DNA of 64,000 nucleotides from Phototrophicus methaneseepsis (GCF_015500095.1 NZ_CP062983.1:2418001-2482000), one strand, 5' to 3'; positions 44,337 through 53,129 are shown, counted from the stretch's first letter. Notes: generated from the letters alone by a model not told the origin. Numbers and translations: made by a program.

Positions 44337-45584
44337 TCATGCGGGTTCTTTGACCTTAAGGGGCAGTACTTCGCCAGGGTATGGATCGCGCTGGCTAATC
44401 TTAGCGAGGAGATAAAGGACCACGACCTTGATAGTGGCTAGGACGGGGGCCACCAAAAAAGCACCCAATGCACCACCAACAGCCGCACCAATGAAGACAC
44501 CGCAGATGATCACCACAGTTGGGAGTGCAAGCGCATCCCCAATGATGACAGGCGCAATCGCGTTCCAGATGATCTGCGAAATAATGAGGTTAATCAGCAC
44601 GACCAGCAGAGCCAGGCCGAAGGGCGACGTATCCATGATGACTGTCGAGCCCTGGAGGGCGGGTACAAAAGCAAGGGGCACCATTGCAATAAAGCCACCA
44701 ATCGTCGGGATGAGTGAGATAAAGCCCGTGATAATGGCAAGTAGGAGCGCGTTCGGAATGCCCATCAAAATCAACTGGATATACGTCAGGAAGCCCAGCA
44801 ATAACCCAACAATCACTTGCCCTTGCAAGAATGCGCCCCATACATGCTCGATACGCTTAATTAATAGAGACACTTCCCGACGATACGCGGGGGAAAGCGC
44901 ATTATAGAGGGCCGTACTGCTGTGGCGGATGTCCAGCACGATGAGGAACGAGATAAATAGGGCGAGCAGGAGCGAGGCCAGGAACCCCGCTACACCACTG
45001 ACGACAGATGTCACCGCGCCTGTAAGCGGTCCTGCAATGGTAATGAACTGGTCCAGAAAGGCCTGTAGCTGCTCACGGTCTGCACGGAAGGCAGCTTCAT
45101 TCTGGGGTAGCGTTGTATTTGTCGCAGAGACGACTTCGCGTATTTGCTGCACAATCGGGTCAAAATCAATATGTGCCCCTGCCACAACGAGTACCGCATC
45201 TCCGGGTTCGTAAGTATCCAACCGGATGAGCAGGTCCCCGTAGGCATCCTGTGCCGAAAGCACCAGATTTTCAGCACTTTTCGTGATTGTCGGGATGATT
45301 GCCAGCACGATAAATACAATCGCAACGACAAAACCAAGATACATCACCAAGGCTGAAAGTGCCCAGGGCAACCCCAGGCGGGTGGTTAACATGCGCACCG
45401 GGTTATAAAGCACGAATGCGAGCAGCAGCGCAACAGTCAAAATCGGGAAGACAGGCGCCAGCAATAACAGGGCCAATGTGCTCGAAATCAGCAGGAACAC
45501 AAGAGCGATCAGGCGTGTTGGGCGATCCCAGTTCGTTTCGACGTATGGGGTTGGGTTGGCTGGCGGCGGTGTGTTCTCAAGCAT
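44337..45584 (-). CDS. AI-2E family permease
   Basis: 415 residues with about seven to eight membrane helices and a large central soluble part. Family features are ISFLIVLDIRHSS, GLLLGFLTYIQLILMGIPNALLLAIITGFISLIPTIGG and the C-terminal GDALALPTVVIICGVFIGAAVGG. The family (PerM/TqsA-like) exports solutes or exchanges ions; no substrate can be named. It lies between the two TetR-ABC operons with its own ribosome-binding site (GAGGTAG) and could belong to neither. Confidence 0.88.
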   Translation of the reverse strand: MLENTPPPANPTPYVETNWDRPTRLIALVFLLISSTLALLLLAPVFPILTVALLLAFVLYNPVRMLTTRLGLPWALSALVMYLGFVVAIVFIVLAIIPTITKSAENLVLSAQDAYGDLLIRLDTYEPGDAVLVVAGAHIDFDPIVQQIREVVSATNTTLPQNEAAFRADREQLQAFLDQFITIAGPLTGAVTSVVSGVAGFLASLLLALFISFLIVLDIRHSSTALYNALSPAYRREVSLLIKRIEHVWGAFLQGQVIVGLLLGFLTYIQLILMGIPNALLLAIITGFISLIPTIGGFIAMVPLAFVPALQGSTVIMDTSPFGLALLVVLINLIISQIIWNAIAPVIIGDALALPTVVIICGVFIGAAVGGALGAFLVAPVLATIKVVVLYLLAKISQRDPYPGEVLPLKVKEPA

Positions 45585-45655
45585 GGGCTACCTCGTACCT
45601 GAGTTTTATTTTACTACAATTCATCACAGATTTTGCGCTTGTCTGTGTCCATTAA

Positions 45656-45683
45656 AACAAAAAAGGCGTGCAAAAGGCACGCC
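45656..45683 (-). terminator. Terminator of the second TetR-ABC operon
   Basis: On the minus strand GGCGTGC pairs with GCACGCC around 5 nt and is followed by TTTTTT. It lies 33 nt past the last permease of that operon. Confidence 0.85.
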
Positions 45684-45716
45684 AGAGCATCATATTGCGA
45701 TATGGATTTCATATCC

Positions 45717-46481
45717 TTATTTGTGAATGACCGTGTTAAACCGCCTGATCATGACCCAAATCACGCCGACCTGGAAGATGATGCCGGTCATCAGAGCCAC
45801 CCACCATAGGCCATTACCCTCAAACGCAAGCCAGTAAGCCTTGCTGATCCAATAGGGCGGGAACAGCCCGAAGATGTATTGGATTGGCTCCTGGACGAAC
45901 CAGGCCAGCACGATGATCCATCCTGCAAGGCTGACGAACTTGGAATAGGCGAAGCCTTCCACTTTGTTACTGGCGAAGATGCCATAAAATAGCGAGATAA
46001 TCGGTGCGAGTAAGGCACTCCCCAGTGCAATGGGGATCATCTGCCATAAAGGCAGTAATGCTTGGTCGACAAAGAGCGTGACGCCCAAACTGATGAAGAA
46101 GGCCAGCACAGCCGGTAAGCCGACGCGATACAGCACATACTGGTTGAGCGATACAGGCGTGACCATGATCGCTTTAATCGTGTTGTCGTCTTTCTCATCC
46201 AGCAGCATAAAGCCGAATATTGTCCCCACCATCACCCCGCTCGCTGTGTAGAGGATCATGTATGTGATGAACATCGGGTAGAAGTCCGTCAGGCTGTATG
46301 GAATCGCTTCGCTGGGCAGGATGCCTTGTTCCGCCAGGTAATTGTTGATAGCGGGCAAAGCCAGACGTAAGCCAATCGCAATCGCGATGACGAAGAAAAA
46401 CATGAAGATCAAGAAGCTGTCGCGCCGGATGAGACGCGCATCATTCCGGCCTAATTTGCCGATTAATCGTGTCATTTGCAT
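45717..46481 (-). CDS. ABC-2-type permease of the second exporter
   Basis: 254 residues, about six membrane helices, no ATPase part. AAAGGAG precedes ATG 46481. It has the pattern LLDEKDDNTIKAIMVTPVS that is common to ABC-2 permeases. It follows the other permease by 59 nt and is the last gene of the operon. Confidence 0.85.
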   Translation of the reverse strand: MQMTRLIGKLGRNDARLIRRDSFLIFMFFFVIAIAIGLRLALPAINNYLAEQGILPSEAIPYSLTDFYPMFITYMILYTASGVMVGTIFGFMLLDEKDDNTIKAIMVTPVSLNQYVLYRVGLPAVLAFFISLGVTLFVDQALLPLWQMIPIALGSALLAPIISLFYGIFASNKVEGFAYSKFVSLAGWIIVLAWFVQEPIQYIFGLFPPYWISKAYWLAFEGNGLWWVALMTGIIFQVGVIWVMIRRFNTVIHK

Positions 46482-46540
46482 GAGGTGTCTCCTTTAGATA
46501 GATGCTTACGCCACGTAAGTGCTTAAGCAGGCCACTTTCT

Positions 46541-47266
46541 CTAGCCGACTTTCATGATGATGTGCTTGTTAAAGGCACGGAATGCCCATGGAATCATCAC
46601 AATGAGCAGCAGGGCTGTATAGCCGACGCCATAAAGCCACTCGGCAGGCGTTAACGGGACGTAGGCACCACGCACAAGCATCGTTGGCGCGCTCGATGGG
46701 ATGATCAAAAACAGAGGATTTTCAATCATCCCCAGGAAGTAAAGCATCGGTAGTTGCAAGATGATCGCGATACTCCCCATTGGCAGCAGGAAGTCGGTGA
46801 TCTTGTCATATCGGACGATCAGGATGATTCCCAACAACGTATAGAGCACGCCCGCGATGAGCACTGCCGGGACTAACACCAGCAGATTGGGGATCGTCAC
46901 CTGGTCGGTACGGCTCAAGATCAACATAGTGCCACCAACCATGATGGCGGCTTCTAGCGTCGCCAGGAAGGTCAGGGTGGCAACTTTGGACCAGATGTAT
47001 TCTGATGTGCGTAGCGGCGAGACGATGGCTGCATTCAGGGTGCCTTCGTCTTTCTCAAAGATAATCATGCCCGCGACATAGAGCAGCGTAGAGCCACCCG
47101 CCACAGCTAACATGAGTGTGGGCACCAACAGATACATCTGCTCATTGGTGCCTAGTTGGGACAGCCCAATCGCGACTAAGACGCCCGCAGCGATCCCGAT
47201 GACATAAAGTTTGCTGCGCCATTGCAGCGTGACATCCATCCTTATTGCAGAAAGAAACCGGCTCAT
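46541..47266 (-). CDS. ABC-2-type permease of the second exporter
   Basis: 241 residues, about six membrane helices, with the ABC-2 pattern FEKDEGTLNAAIVSPLRTSEY. Its start overlaps the stop of the ATPase gene by 4 nt (ATGA), so the two are translationally coupled. It is not clearly a paralog of the permeases in the first exporter operon. Confidence 0.85.
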   Translation of the reverse strand: MSRFLSAIRMDVTLQWRSKLYVIGIAAGVLVAIGLSQLGTNEQMYLLVPTLMLAVAGGSTLLYVAGMIIFEKDEGTLNAAIVSPLRTSEYIWSKVATLTFLATLEAAIMVGGTMLILSRTDQVTIPNLLVLVPAVLIAGVLYTLLGIILIVRYDKITDFLLPMGSIAIILQLPMLYFLGMIENPLFLIIPSSAPTMLVRGAYVPLTPAEWLYGVGYTALLLIVMIPWAFRAFNKHIIMKVG

Positions 47267-48126
47267 GCGCTTAGCTCCTGCCCGGTCACCTCAATGAAGA
47301 TATTCTCCAGGGTTGTTTCCTGGGTATGGATCGTCTCAAGGCGGCTGGCTGATTGAATCAGATCGAAGAAGGCAGCGTTCTGGCCCAGGCCATCCAGCGG
47401 GAACTCTTGCTGCTGCATTTGCTGGGTGCCGTTCAAATACTCTATCTGGACGTTGCGCTTGCCATACTGCTTTTTCAGCGTACTGGGGGTGTCAATGACA
47501 TTGATGTGCCCCTGTGCGATGAAGCCCACGCGGTCGCAAAGTTCATCCGCCACATGCATATCATGTGTGGTGACGAACACCGTGGTGCCGCGATTGCGCA
47601 TTTCCAACACGAGGTCCTTGATCTTACGGCTGTTTACCGGGTCCAGGCCGCTGGTTGGCTCATCCAAGAAGAGCAGTTCAGGCGCATGGATAAGCGCCCG
47701 TGCGACATTCAAGCGGATCTTCATCCCCTTGCTGAATTCCGATACCTTTTTATGGGCATCATCCTGTAAGCTGACCCATTCCAACACGTCCATGGGCTTG
47801 AATGTCTTGCGATTGTAAAGGGACTGGAAGTATTTCAGGTTTTCCAGGGCTGTTAGCTTAAGATAGTGGTTCGGTAATTCAAATGAGACGCCGATTTGCT
47901 CGTATAAGTCTTGTCCCCAGGCATTCAGTTCGCGGCCCATCATCTGGATGCTCCCGCTATAGTCTTTCAGCAGGCCAATGAGGATTTTTTGGGTGGTTGA
48001 TTTGCCTGCGCCGGATGGCCCCAGGAAACCGAAAACTTCTTTCTCCGCAATGTTGAAGTTCAACCCGTGGAGGGTCTCTTTTTGGGCTCCAGGGTAGGTA
48101 TAGCGCAGGTCTTTAACTGCAATCAT
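47263..48126 (-). CDS. ABC transporter ATPase of the second exporter
   Basis: 287 residues. Walker A GPSGAGKST, a diverged signature FSKGMKIRL, Walker B LLFLDEPTSGLDP and the switch His in VTTHDMHV. The C-terminal 70 residues form the usual exporter extension. Its start overlaps the stop of the TetR gene by 4 nt (ATGA), and its stop overlaps the permease start in the same way, so the first three genes form one tightly coupled unit. Confidence 0.93.
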   Translation of the reverse strand: MIAVKDLRYTYPGAQKETLHGLNFNIAEKEVFGFLGPSGAGKSTTQKILIGLLKDYSGSIQMMGRELNAWGQDLYEQIGVSFELPNHYLKLTALENLKYFQSLYNRKTFKPMDVLEWVSLQDDAHKKVSEFSKGMKIRLNVARALIHAPELLFLDEPTSGLDPVNSRKIKDLVLEMRNRGTTVFVTTHDMHVADELCDRVGFIAQGHINVIDTPSTLKKQYGKRNVQIEYLNGTQQMQQQEFPLDGLGQNAAFFDLIQSASRLETIHTQETTLENIFIEVTGQELSA

Positions 48127-48854
48127 GCTTCTTGCTCCTTGTCATCTTGCAGCTTCTGAGTCTTGAGCTGCTCATAATCTTGCATGCCCGTGTTGACGAG
48201 CTGCCGGATAATCTTTTTGCCGATATCCATATCTTGTAAATCATCTGGCGTGAGGGCCCGGTCCATAATTTCTGCGATGCCTTCGATTAGGTCATCTGTG
48301 GGCGGGATGTCTTTTTCTGGGATGATGCCATCCAGGCCAACCAGCCCAAAGGCGAGCATATTCATGACATGGGCGACGACTTTAGGGTCAATGTCCTGTC
48401 GCATAGCCCCGGCGTCCTGCATCCACTTCACGAACTGGAAACGACTGGATTCTTCTTGCTGTTCCTGATACTGCTCAAAGAAGTTCCCCGGCTTGCGCAA
48501 GTAACTGCCAAATACACGCCGATCTTGCTTGAACATCATCGACATAAAGGGGCTGCTATTCAGGGCATAAAGGACGTTTTTATACATCCCGCCAATGGTG
48601 CCGCCCTTAGGGTCAGCCTCCAGTAAGCCCATCCACGTTGTGGAGTAGATCGACATCTCTCGTAAGAGCAGTGCCTCGAATAATTCATCCTTGCTGGCAA
48701 AGTGCAGGTAAATCGCGCCTTTGCTGATGCCTGCCTCACGAGCAATATCGCTGACCGTTGTTTTGTCGTAGCCATAGTGGACGAAGAGCCCGGCGGCGGC
48801 ATCCAGGATGCGTTGCTCGCGCTCAGGATTCGCAGTATTTTGGACATCGGTCAT
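48123..48854 (-). CDS. TetR-family regulator of the second ABC exporter operon
   Basis: About 243 residues. The N-terminal helix-turn-helix is TTVSDIAREAGISKGAIYLHF; the C-terminal domain is helical with several Met. ATG 48854 has a near-ideal AGGAGGAATT upstream. Compared with the first regulator the overall size and order of segments are the same but the recognition helices differ. Lead gene of a four-gene operon and probable repressor of the exporter. Confidence 0.9.
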   Translation of the reverse strand: MTDVQNTANPEREQRILDAAAGLFVHYGYDKTTVSDIAREAGISKGAIYLHFASKDELFEALLLREMSIYSTTWMGLLEADPKGGTIGGMYKNVLYALNSSPFMSMMFKQDRRVFGSYLRKPGNFFEQYQEQQEESSRFQFVKWMQDAGAMRQDIDPKVVAHVMNMLAFGLVGLDGIIPEKDIPPTDDLIEGIAEIMDRALTPDDLQDMDIGKKIIRQLVNTGMQDYEQLKTQKLQDDKEQEA

Positions 48855-48871
48855 AATTCCTCCTGACTTTT

Positions 48872-48895
48872 TGACCAATTTTGCAAAATTGGTCA
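48872..48895. promoter_or_regulatory. TetR operator palindrome, second exporter operon
   Basis: Perfect 24-bp palindrome of core TGACC-N14-GGTCA, centre at 48883/48884. It lies about 8-31 nt downstream of the predicted transcript start and upstream of the ribosome-binding site, so a bound dimer would block elongation or initiation. Same geometry as the operator of the first exporter operon. Confidence 0.85.
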
Positions 48896-48909
48896 TTTGG
48901 TTTTGTAAA

Positions 48910-48938
48910 AATATAAGATAACCCTTGACCTTTGTCAA
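48910..48938 (-). promoter_or_regulatory. Sigma-70 promoter of the second TetR-ABC operon
   Basis: Minus strand: perfect TTGACA, 17-nt spacer, TATATT. A CTTGAC-N4-GTCAAG inverted repeat (48924-48939) covers the -35 region and contains another TGACC half-site. Confidence 0.85.
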
Positions 48939-49058
48939 GTAAAATCGCCTTGTAGCTGTGCAAATGCTGAGATAGCCGGAAGACCCATAGAAAAGGCCCT
49001 ATGGAACAGGTAAAGTAAGGTGCATTCAACCGGGTTCGTAAATAAAGAGCAAATTGTC

Positions 49059-50087
49059 ATGACGACTCAAACTTTGCCGGCTGTGGAACACTTCCGCAGC
49101 AGTACTGGCGTGGAGATTTATCGCATCCCTGCGGAGGCTTTCCCTGGTTTTTGGGCTTATGCTTATTTACTGATAGGCGCAGGCGTGCCGACTTTGGTTG
49201 ATACAGGGTCAGGCTATCCAGCTAGTACGGAAGGTATATTGGCCGGGTTAGCTTCTGTCACAGCGGATTTTGACCCGGCTTTCAGGCTGCAAGATATCGC
49301 GCGTATTATCATTACCCACGGCCATGTCGATCATTTTGGTGGGCTTGTCGATTTATTGGAGGCTGTTGGCGGGGCAGATGTCGGCATTCATCCCTTGGAT
49401 CGGCGTGTGCTGACGAATTATGACGAGCGCGTCATTGTGGCAACGAGGAACCTGACCATCTATCTCAAGAGTGCGGGCATCCAGGGCGAGGCCCTGACGG
49501 CGCTTTTGCAGTCATACGGCTTCAGCAAACAGCATATTCGCTCTTCAAAGGTTGATTTCGTCGTGGAAGATGGTGATGAAATCGACGGGATGCAGTTTGT
49601 TCACGTACCAGGGCATTGTTCCGGCCAGGTTGCAATCCGTTTAGGAGATGTATTGCTCAGTGCGGATCATGTCCTCTCGTATACGGCGCCTAATGTCGCT
49701 GCGGAAAGCATCACGCACTATACGGGCCTGGGGCATTATCGGGATTCGTTGCGTAAGGTTCAGGCGCTCGATGGTATCCGGTTGGCGATGGGTGGCCACG
49801 AAGATCCGATTGAGCATTTCTACGAGCGTATTGACCGGATACAGGCACGCATTGATCAGAAGCTAGGGCGTATTCTAACGATCATCCGCAACTCAGAGGC
49901 ACCTATGAGCATCACGGATATTTGTGATGTCCTCTATGCGACGAAACAAGGTTTTGAACGCCTGCTGGCTCTGCAACAGACAGGGGCCTACACAGAATAT
50001 CTCTATGATCGGGGCCATCTTTCTGTGGCTAATTTGCAGGCTATTGAACAGTCTGAGCAGGCAACTGTTTTATACAATGTTTTATAG
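49059..50087 (+). CDS. Metallo-beta-lactamase-fold hydrolase
   Basis: About 342 residues. N-terminal MBL domain with the zinc motif ITHGHVDHFGG (His87, His89, Asp91, His92), a further His in VPGHCSGQ and Asp-His in LSADHVL, then a helical C-terminal part resembling the winged-helix extension of LACTB2-like proteins. Probably a zinc-dependent hydrolase of thioesters, lactones or RNA; the substrate is not set. ATG 49059 (AAAGAG upstream) is preferred; the GTG at 49020 has no spaced ribosome-binding site. It diverges from the second TetR-ABC operon. Confidence 0.82.
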   Translation: MTTQTLPAVEHFRSSTGVEIYRIPAEAFPGFWAYAYLLIGAGVPTLVDTGSGYPASTEGILAGLASVTADFDPAFRLQDIARIIITHGHVDHFGGLVDLLEAVGGADVGIHPLDRRVLTNYDERVIVATRNLTIYLKSAGIQGEALTALLQSYGFSKQHIRSSKVDFVVEDGDEIDGMQFVHVPGHCSGQVAIRLGDVLLSADHVLSYTAPNVAAESITHYTGLGHYRDSLRKVQALDGIRLAMGGHEDPIEHFYERIDRIQARIDQKLGRILTIIRNSEAPMSITDICDVLYATKQGFERLLALQQTGAYTEYLYDRGHLSVANLQAIEQSEQATVLYNVL

Positions 50088-50233
50088 AAAAGACCGCTTT
50101 TAGGGGCCTTAAATTTAAGGATGGTGATAGGTTGACACAGTATAATAAAGGTGATTTGCTTTAGCTGCGCAATGACCAGATGAACAAGTTGCCTCGTTAT
50201 GGGTTCCCTGTTGACGCGACAGGAGACGTGGTC

Positions 50234-50284
50234 ATGAACTTATCATTTTGGCTTAACCATCATCTACGGAAGGATACCGAATGA
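50234..50284 (+). CDS. Possible 16-residue leader peptide upstream of the nucleotidyltransferase gene
   Basis: ATG 50234 follows AGGAG (50221-50225) with an 8-nt spacer, and the TGA stop overlaps the next ATG by 4 nt (ATGA). The product is MNLSFWLNHHLRKDTE. The frame is open further upstream to an ATG at 50180. The strong ribosome-binding site and the overlap are the only arguments; it may be a coupling device or chance. Confidence 0.3.
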   Translation: MNLSFWLNHHLRKDTE

Positions 50285-51348
50285 AAGCAATCATTCTCGC
50301 TGCGGGGATGGGCACTCGCTTGCGCCCTGTCACATTAACGATGCCCAAGCCTCTTGTGCCTGTCGCCAATAAGCGCTTGATTGAATATGCCTTGGATGTG
50401 CTTAAAGATGCCGGTTTAACCGACATTGGCGTGGTTGTGAATGATATGGATTCCCCTATCCGTGAACAACTTGGCACAGGGGAAGATCTCGGTGTTGAGA
50501 TTACCTATATTGCGCAAGAAGAACGCAACGGCCTGGCTCATGCCATCAGCCTTTGTAAAGATTTTGTCGGTGATAGCAACTTCTGTGTTTTCCTGGGTGA
50601 TGTGATCTTCCAGGATCATATGCAGTCACTGCTGAAGAACTTTGAATCCAGCGATTATGAAGCACAAATTGCCCTCGGCGAAGTACCGGACCCAACCCGG
50701 TTTGGTATCGCCGTCATTGAAGATGACTTGATCAAAGGCGTGGTAGAAAAACCAAAAGATCCGCCATCAAACCTGGCAATCGCGGGTATTTACCTGTTCC
50801 GTCCCTCAATCTGGGATGCTATTGCCAAGATCAAACCATCGTGGCGCAATGAGCTTGAAATTACGGATGCTATCCAGGAATTGATCACAGCAGGGCATAA
50901 AGTAGCGCCTTATGTGGTTGAAGGCTGGTGGATTGATGCCGGTAAGCCGGACCCTATCGTGACGGCCAATCAGCTCGTCCTGGAATCCCTGCCTTATTCG
51001 ATCCCGCCAGAAGACAAATGCGAAGGTAACAGCGATGTCTCTCACCGCGTGATTGTGGGCGAGAATAGTAAAATCATCGATAGCGTCGTGCGCGGGCCAG
51101 TGATTATCGGGGATAACACCATTATCCGTAACAGCTATATTGGCCCTTATACCTCGCTGGGTGATGATGTCGTCATCGAAGGCAGCGAAATTGAGTACAG
51201 CATCGTCATGAACAACTGCGAAATACGCAATATCAGCGGGCGTATTGATCGCAGCTTGCTGGCACATAATGCACGTGTTACCCGCACAGAGCAGCCGCCA
51301 CAGTCGCATCGCTTCGTCCTTGCGGAAAATAGCTACGTCGAGATGTAA
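50281..51348 (+). CDS. Glucose-1-phosphate thymidylyltransferase-like nucleotidyltransferase (long form)
   Basis: 355 residues in two parts. The N-terminal nucleotidyltransferase domain has the signature LAAGMGTRLRPVTLTMPKPL, FLGDVIF and VVEKPKDPPSN; residues from about 245 form a left-handed beta-helix of hexapeptide repeats (VIIGDNTIIRNSYIGPYT). It fits the long RmlA-like family, which activates a hexose 1-phosphate to a nucleotide sugar for cell-surface polymers. The exact sugar and nucleotide are uncertain. GGAAGGATACC precedes the start. Confidence 0.87.
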   Translation: MKAIILAAGMGTRLRPVTLTMPKPLVPVANKRLIEYALDVLKDAGLTDIGVVVNDMDSPIREQLGTGEDLGVEITYIAQEERNGLAHAISLCKDFVGDSNFCVFLGDVIFQDHMQSLLKNFESSDYEAQIALGEVPDPTRFGIAVIEDDLIKGVVEKPKDPPSNLAIAGIYLFRPSIWDAIAKIKPSWRNELEITDAIQELITAGHKVAPYVVEGWWIDAGKPDPIVTANQLVLESLPYSIPPEDKCEGNSDVSHRVIVGENSKIIDSVVRGPVIIGDNTIIRNSYIGPYTSLGDDVVIEGSEIEYSIVMNNCEIRNISGRIDRSLLAHNARVTRTEQPPQSHRFVLAENSYVEM

Positions 51349-51400
51349 GCCGCGCTGTATACGACTTTACGGCACACAGCAACCAACAATCTGGAAAACA

Positions 51401-51427
51401 AAAAACCGCCTAAAAGGCGGTTCTTTG
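51401..51427. terminator. Bidirectional terminator shared by nucleotidyltransferase gene and tmRNA
   Basis: AACCGCC pairs with GGCGGTT around TAAAA. On the minus strand it ends in TTTTTT just past the tmRNA, on the plus strand in TTCTTTG past the nucleotidyltransferase gene. Confidence 0.85.
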
Positions 51428-51435
51428 TTTTGGGA

Positions 51436-51822
51436 TGGAAGCGCCGGGGACCTGCCCCCCGGGTCCAACGGATTCGATGCTCGCACGTCTACAAGCGTAG
51501 TTCGCTGTTCAGCTTCGCCCTGGGCAGCCCCCGCGAACGCGGTTCACCCAGGACTAGCCGATAAGATCTTGGCCCGACTGTATCGGCGTCGACCGGGTAG
51601 CACCCGTGTCTTTTATGACGCCCTACACGCTCCGGACAGGGACGACTCGTGCGGACGGCTAGGCACGCTATGGCCTAGCTACCTCTCACAATGCTACTTA
51701 CGCAGCAGCGAGGGCAAAGTTATTGTCTTCGGCACCTAATGTGCTTTGCCCTTGATAACGCAGTGGGACGCTGCGGCTCGCAGTGCGGCGTCAGCCTCCG
51801 CTGTCGAATCTAGTTCGCTCCC
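51436..51822 (-). ncRNA. ssrA: Transfer-messenger RNA (tmRNA)
   Basis: Rescues stalled ribosomes and tags their products for degradation. Read on the minus strand, the 5' end GGGAGCG pairs with CGCTTCC at the 3' end (seven pairs, one G-U), followed by a discriminator A at 51436; CCA is not encoded. Just inside the 5' end is GATTCGACAG, the conserved D-like segment. The tag frame (51733 down to 51698) reads AEDNNFALAAA with a TAA stop, preceded by TAGGT like the TAGTC before the resume codon in E. coli. Size 387 nt is normal. The order is one-piece, not permuted. The T-loop inside the stem CCGGGG / CCCCGG is GGCAGGT, not the usual TTCRANY. Precise ends are set by pairing, not by mapping. Confidence 0.9.
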
Positions 51823-51838
51823 GTATTCAATTACGGAT

Positions 51839-51867
51839 ATTATAATCGCAATAGGGACAATTGTTAA
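51839..51867 (-). promoter_or_regulatory. Sigma-70 promoter of tmRNA
   Basis: Minus strand: TTAACA, exactly 17 nt, perfect TATAAT. The predicted start is about 8-10 nt before the mature 5' end, leaving a short leader for RNase P. Confidence 0.8.
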
Positions 51868-51988
51868 GGCACCTTTATAAGAACCCTATAGGATTGCCCT
51901 ATGTTGGGGCATGTTTTAGGGAACCTATTCTTGGCGGGGTCCTGTTTCTTTATGCACTCAGTGTAATTATTTATGTAAAATCACATTG

Positions 51989-52012
51989 CGATTGTGAAAT
52001 TTATTACAATCG
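51989..52012. repeat. Inverted repeat upstream of FAD oxidoreductase gene
   Basis: CGATTGT-N10-ACAATCG, perfect 7-bp arms, 100 nt upstream of the GTG at 52112. Its role is unknown; it may be an operator. The rest of 51868-52111 shows no good promoter or gene. Confidence 0.4.
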
Positions 52013-52111
52013 ACACCTTTTTGGCTTAGTTCTCTCACATAGCCAACTAAACAGCTGTAGGGTATTATCAGGTATATTCAATGGCCATCAACCAAGAAAG
52101 GACGACACAGC

Positions 52112-53098
52112 GTGGAGACAGATGTGCTCATCATAGGAGCAGGGTTATCCGGGTTGGTCGCCGCCCGCGAATTAGAAAAAAATGACCTGAACGTTACCGT
52201 GATTGATAAAGGTCGCAGCGTAGGTGGACGACTGGCAACGCGTCGTATTGCAAACGGTACGGCTGATCACGGCGCTCAATTCTTCACAGCCAGGACCAAT
52301 ACCTTCAAAACAGAAATTGAGCAATGGCTTGAAGCGGATCTGGTACGCGTCTGGGGATATGGCTGGAGTGATGGCAGTATGAAGCGTACTGTCAGCGATG
52401 GTCATCCACGTTATGTGACCAACGGCGGTATGAATAAACTGGCAAAGTACCTGGCTGAAAAACTGGCTGATGTGCAGGTTGATGTACGTGTGACAGATAT
52501 TTCCTGGGTTGATGGGCAGTGGAACGTGCGCACGGAAGGCGAAGGCGTCTACACCAGCCGCGCTTTGCTGATGACGCCCCCTGTGCCGCAAGCGCTGGAA
52601 TTATTGGGCAAGGTCCCGCTTGTAGAGGACGACATGGAAGCCCTGACTCGTATTCAGTTCGGCCCTTGCTTATGTGGTATACACGTCCTGGAAGGTGATG
52701 TTCATCTGCCGGAGCCGGGTGCTGTCCAGAACTTTGCCAAGTCGGTCTATTGGATTGCAGATAACAAAGAGAAGGGCATCACCGATCAGCGGATTATCAC
52801 CACGCAGGCGGGCACGCGTTGGAGCAAGAACAATTTTGATCTCCCGGCGGATGAAATCCTGGCTTTCTTACGCGCAGCGGTTGAACCATTCTTCACTTCC
52901 AACACGCGGGTTGTAGAAGAAGAACTCAAGCGATGGGAATATAGTGTGCCATTGATCACACATCCCTACGATACGCTTGTTGCAAAAGGGCTGCCTCTGG
53001 CTTTTGCTGGTGACGCTTTTGGTGGGCGTGGCCGCATGGAAGGGGCCTACGTCAGCGGCCTACGTGCAGCCGAAGCACTCGTTCAAACCTTAAAATAA
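52112..53098 (+). CDS. FAD-dependent amine oxidoreductase-like (renalase-like) protein
   Basis: 328 residues. The N-terminal dinucleotide fold is clear: DVLIIGAGLSGLVAARELEK, then VIDKGRSVGGRLATRR and DHGAQFFTARTNTF, the pattern of the renalase/COG3380 group. The C-terminal GLPLAFAGDAFGGRGRMEGAYVSGLRAAEAL is the second FAD-contacting segment. Starts at GTG 52112, preceded by AAAGGAC; no in-frame ATG nearby. Substrate unknown. Ends in a good terminator, so monocistronic. Confidence 0.87.
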   Translation: METDVLIIGAGLSGLVAARELEKNDLNVTVIDKGRSVGGRLATRRIANGTADHGAQFFTARTNTFKTEIEQWLEADLVRVWGYGWSDGSMKRTVSDGHPRYVTNGGMNKLAKYLAEKLADVQVDVRVTDISWVDGQWNVRTEGEGVYTSRALLMTPPVPQALELLGKVPLVEDDMEALTRIQFGPCLCGIHVLEGDVHLPEPGAVQNFAKSVYWIADNKEKGITDQRIITTQAGTRWSKNNFDLPADEILAFLRAAVEPFFTSNTRVVEEELKRWEYSVPLITHPYDTLVAKGLPLAFAGDAFGGRGRMEGAYVSGLRAAEALVQTLK

Positions 53099-53129
53099 AC
53101 ATCCCTGAATCGAAACGTCGTAAAAACAG

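Noticed and set aside
50107-50120. Perfect palindrome CCTTAAATTTAAGG after the MBL gene
   Set aside because: Short and AT-rich, with no T-run or promoter in a useful position; likely chance.
50132-50146. TTGACA close to TATAAT
   Set aside because: Only 3 nt separate the two hexamers, so they cannot be one promoter; no partner at 16-18 nt was found for either.
51861-52136. A 91-codon plus-strand frame upstream of the FAD oxidoreductase gene
   Set aside because: It starts over the tmRNA promoter, overlaps the real start of the oxidoreductase and has no ribosome-binding site or known motif.
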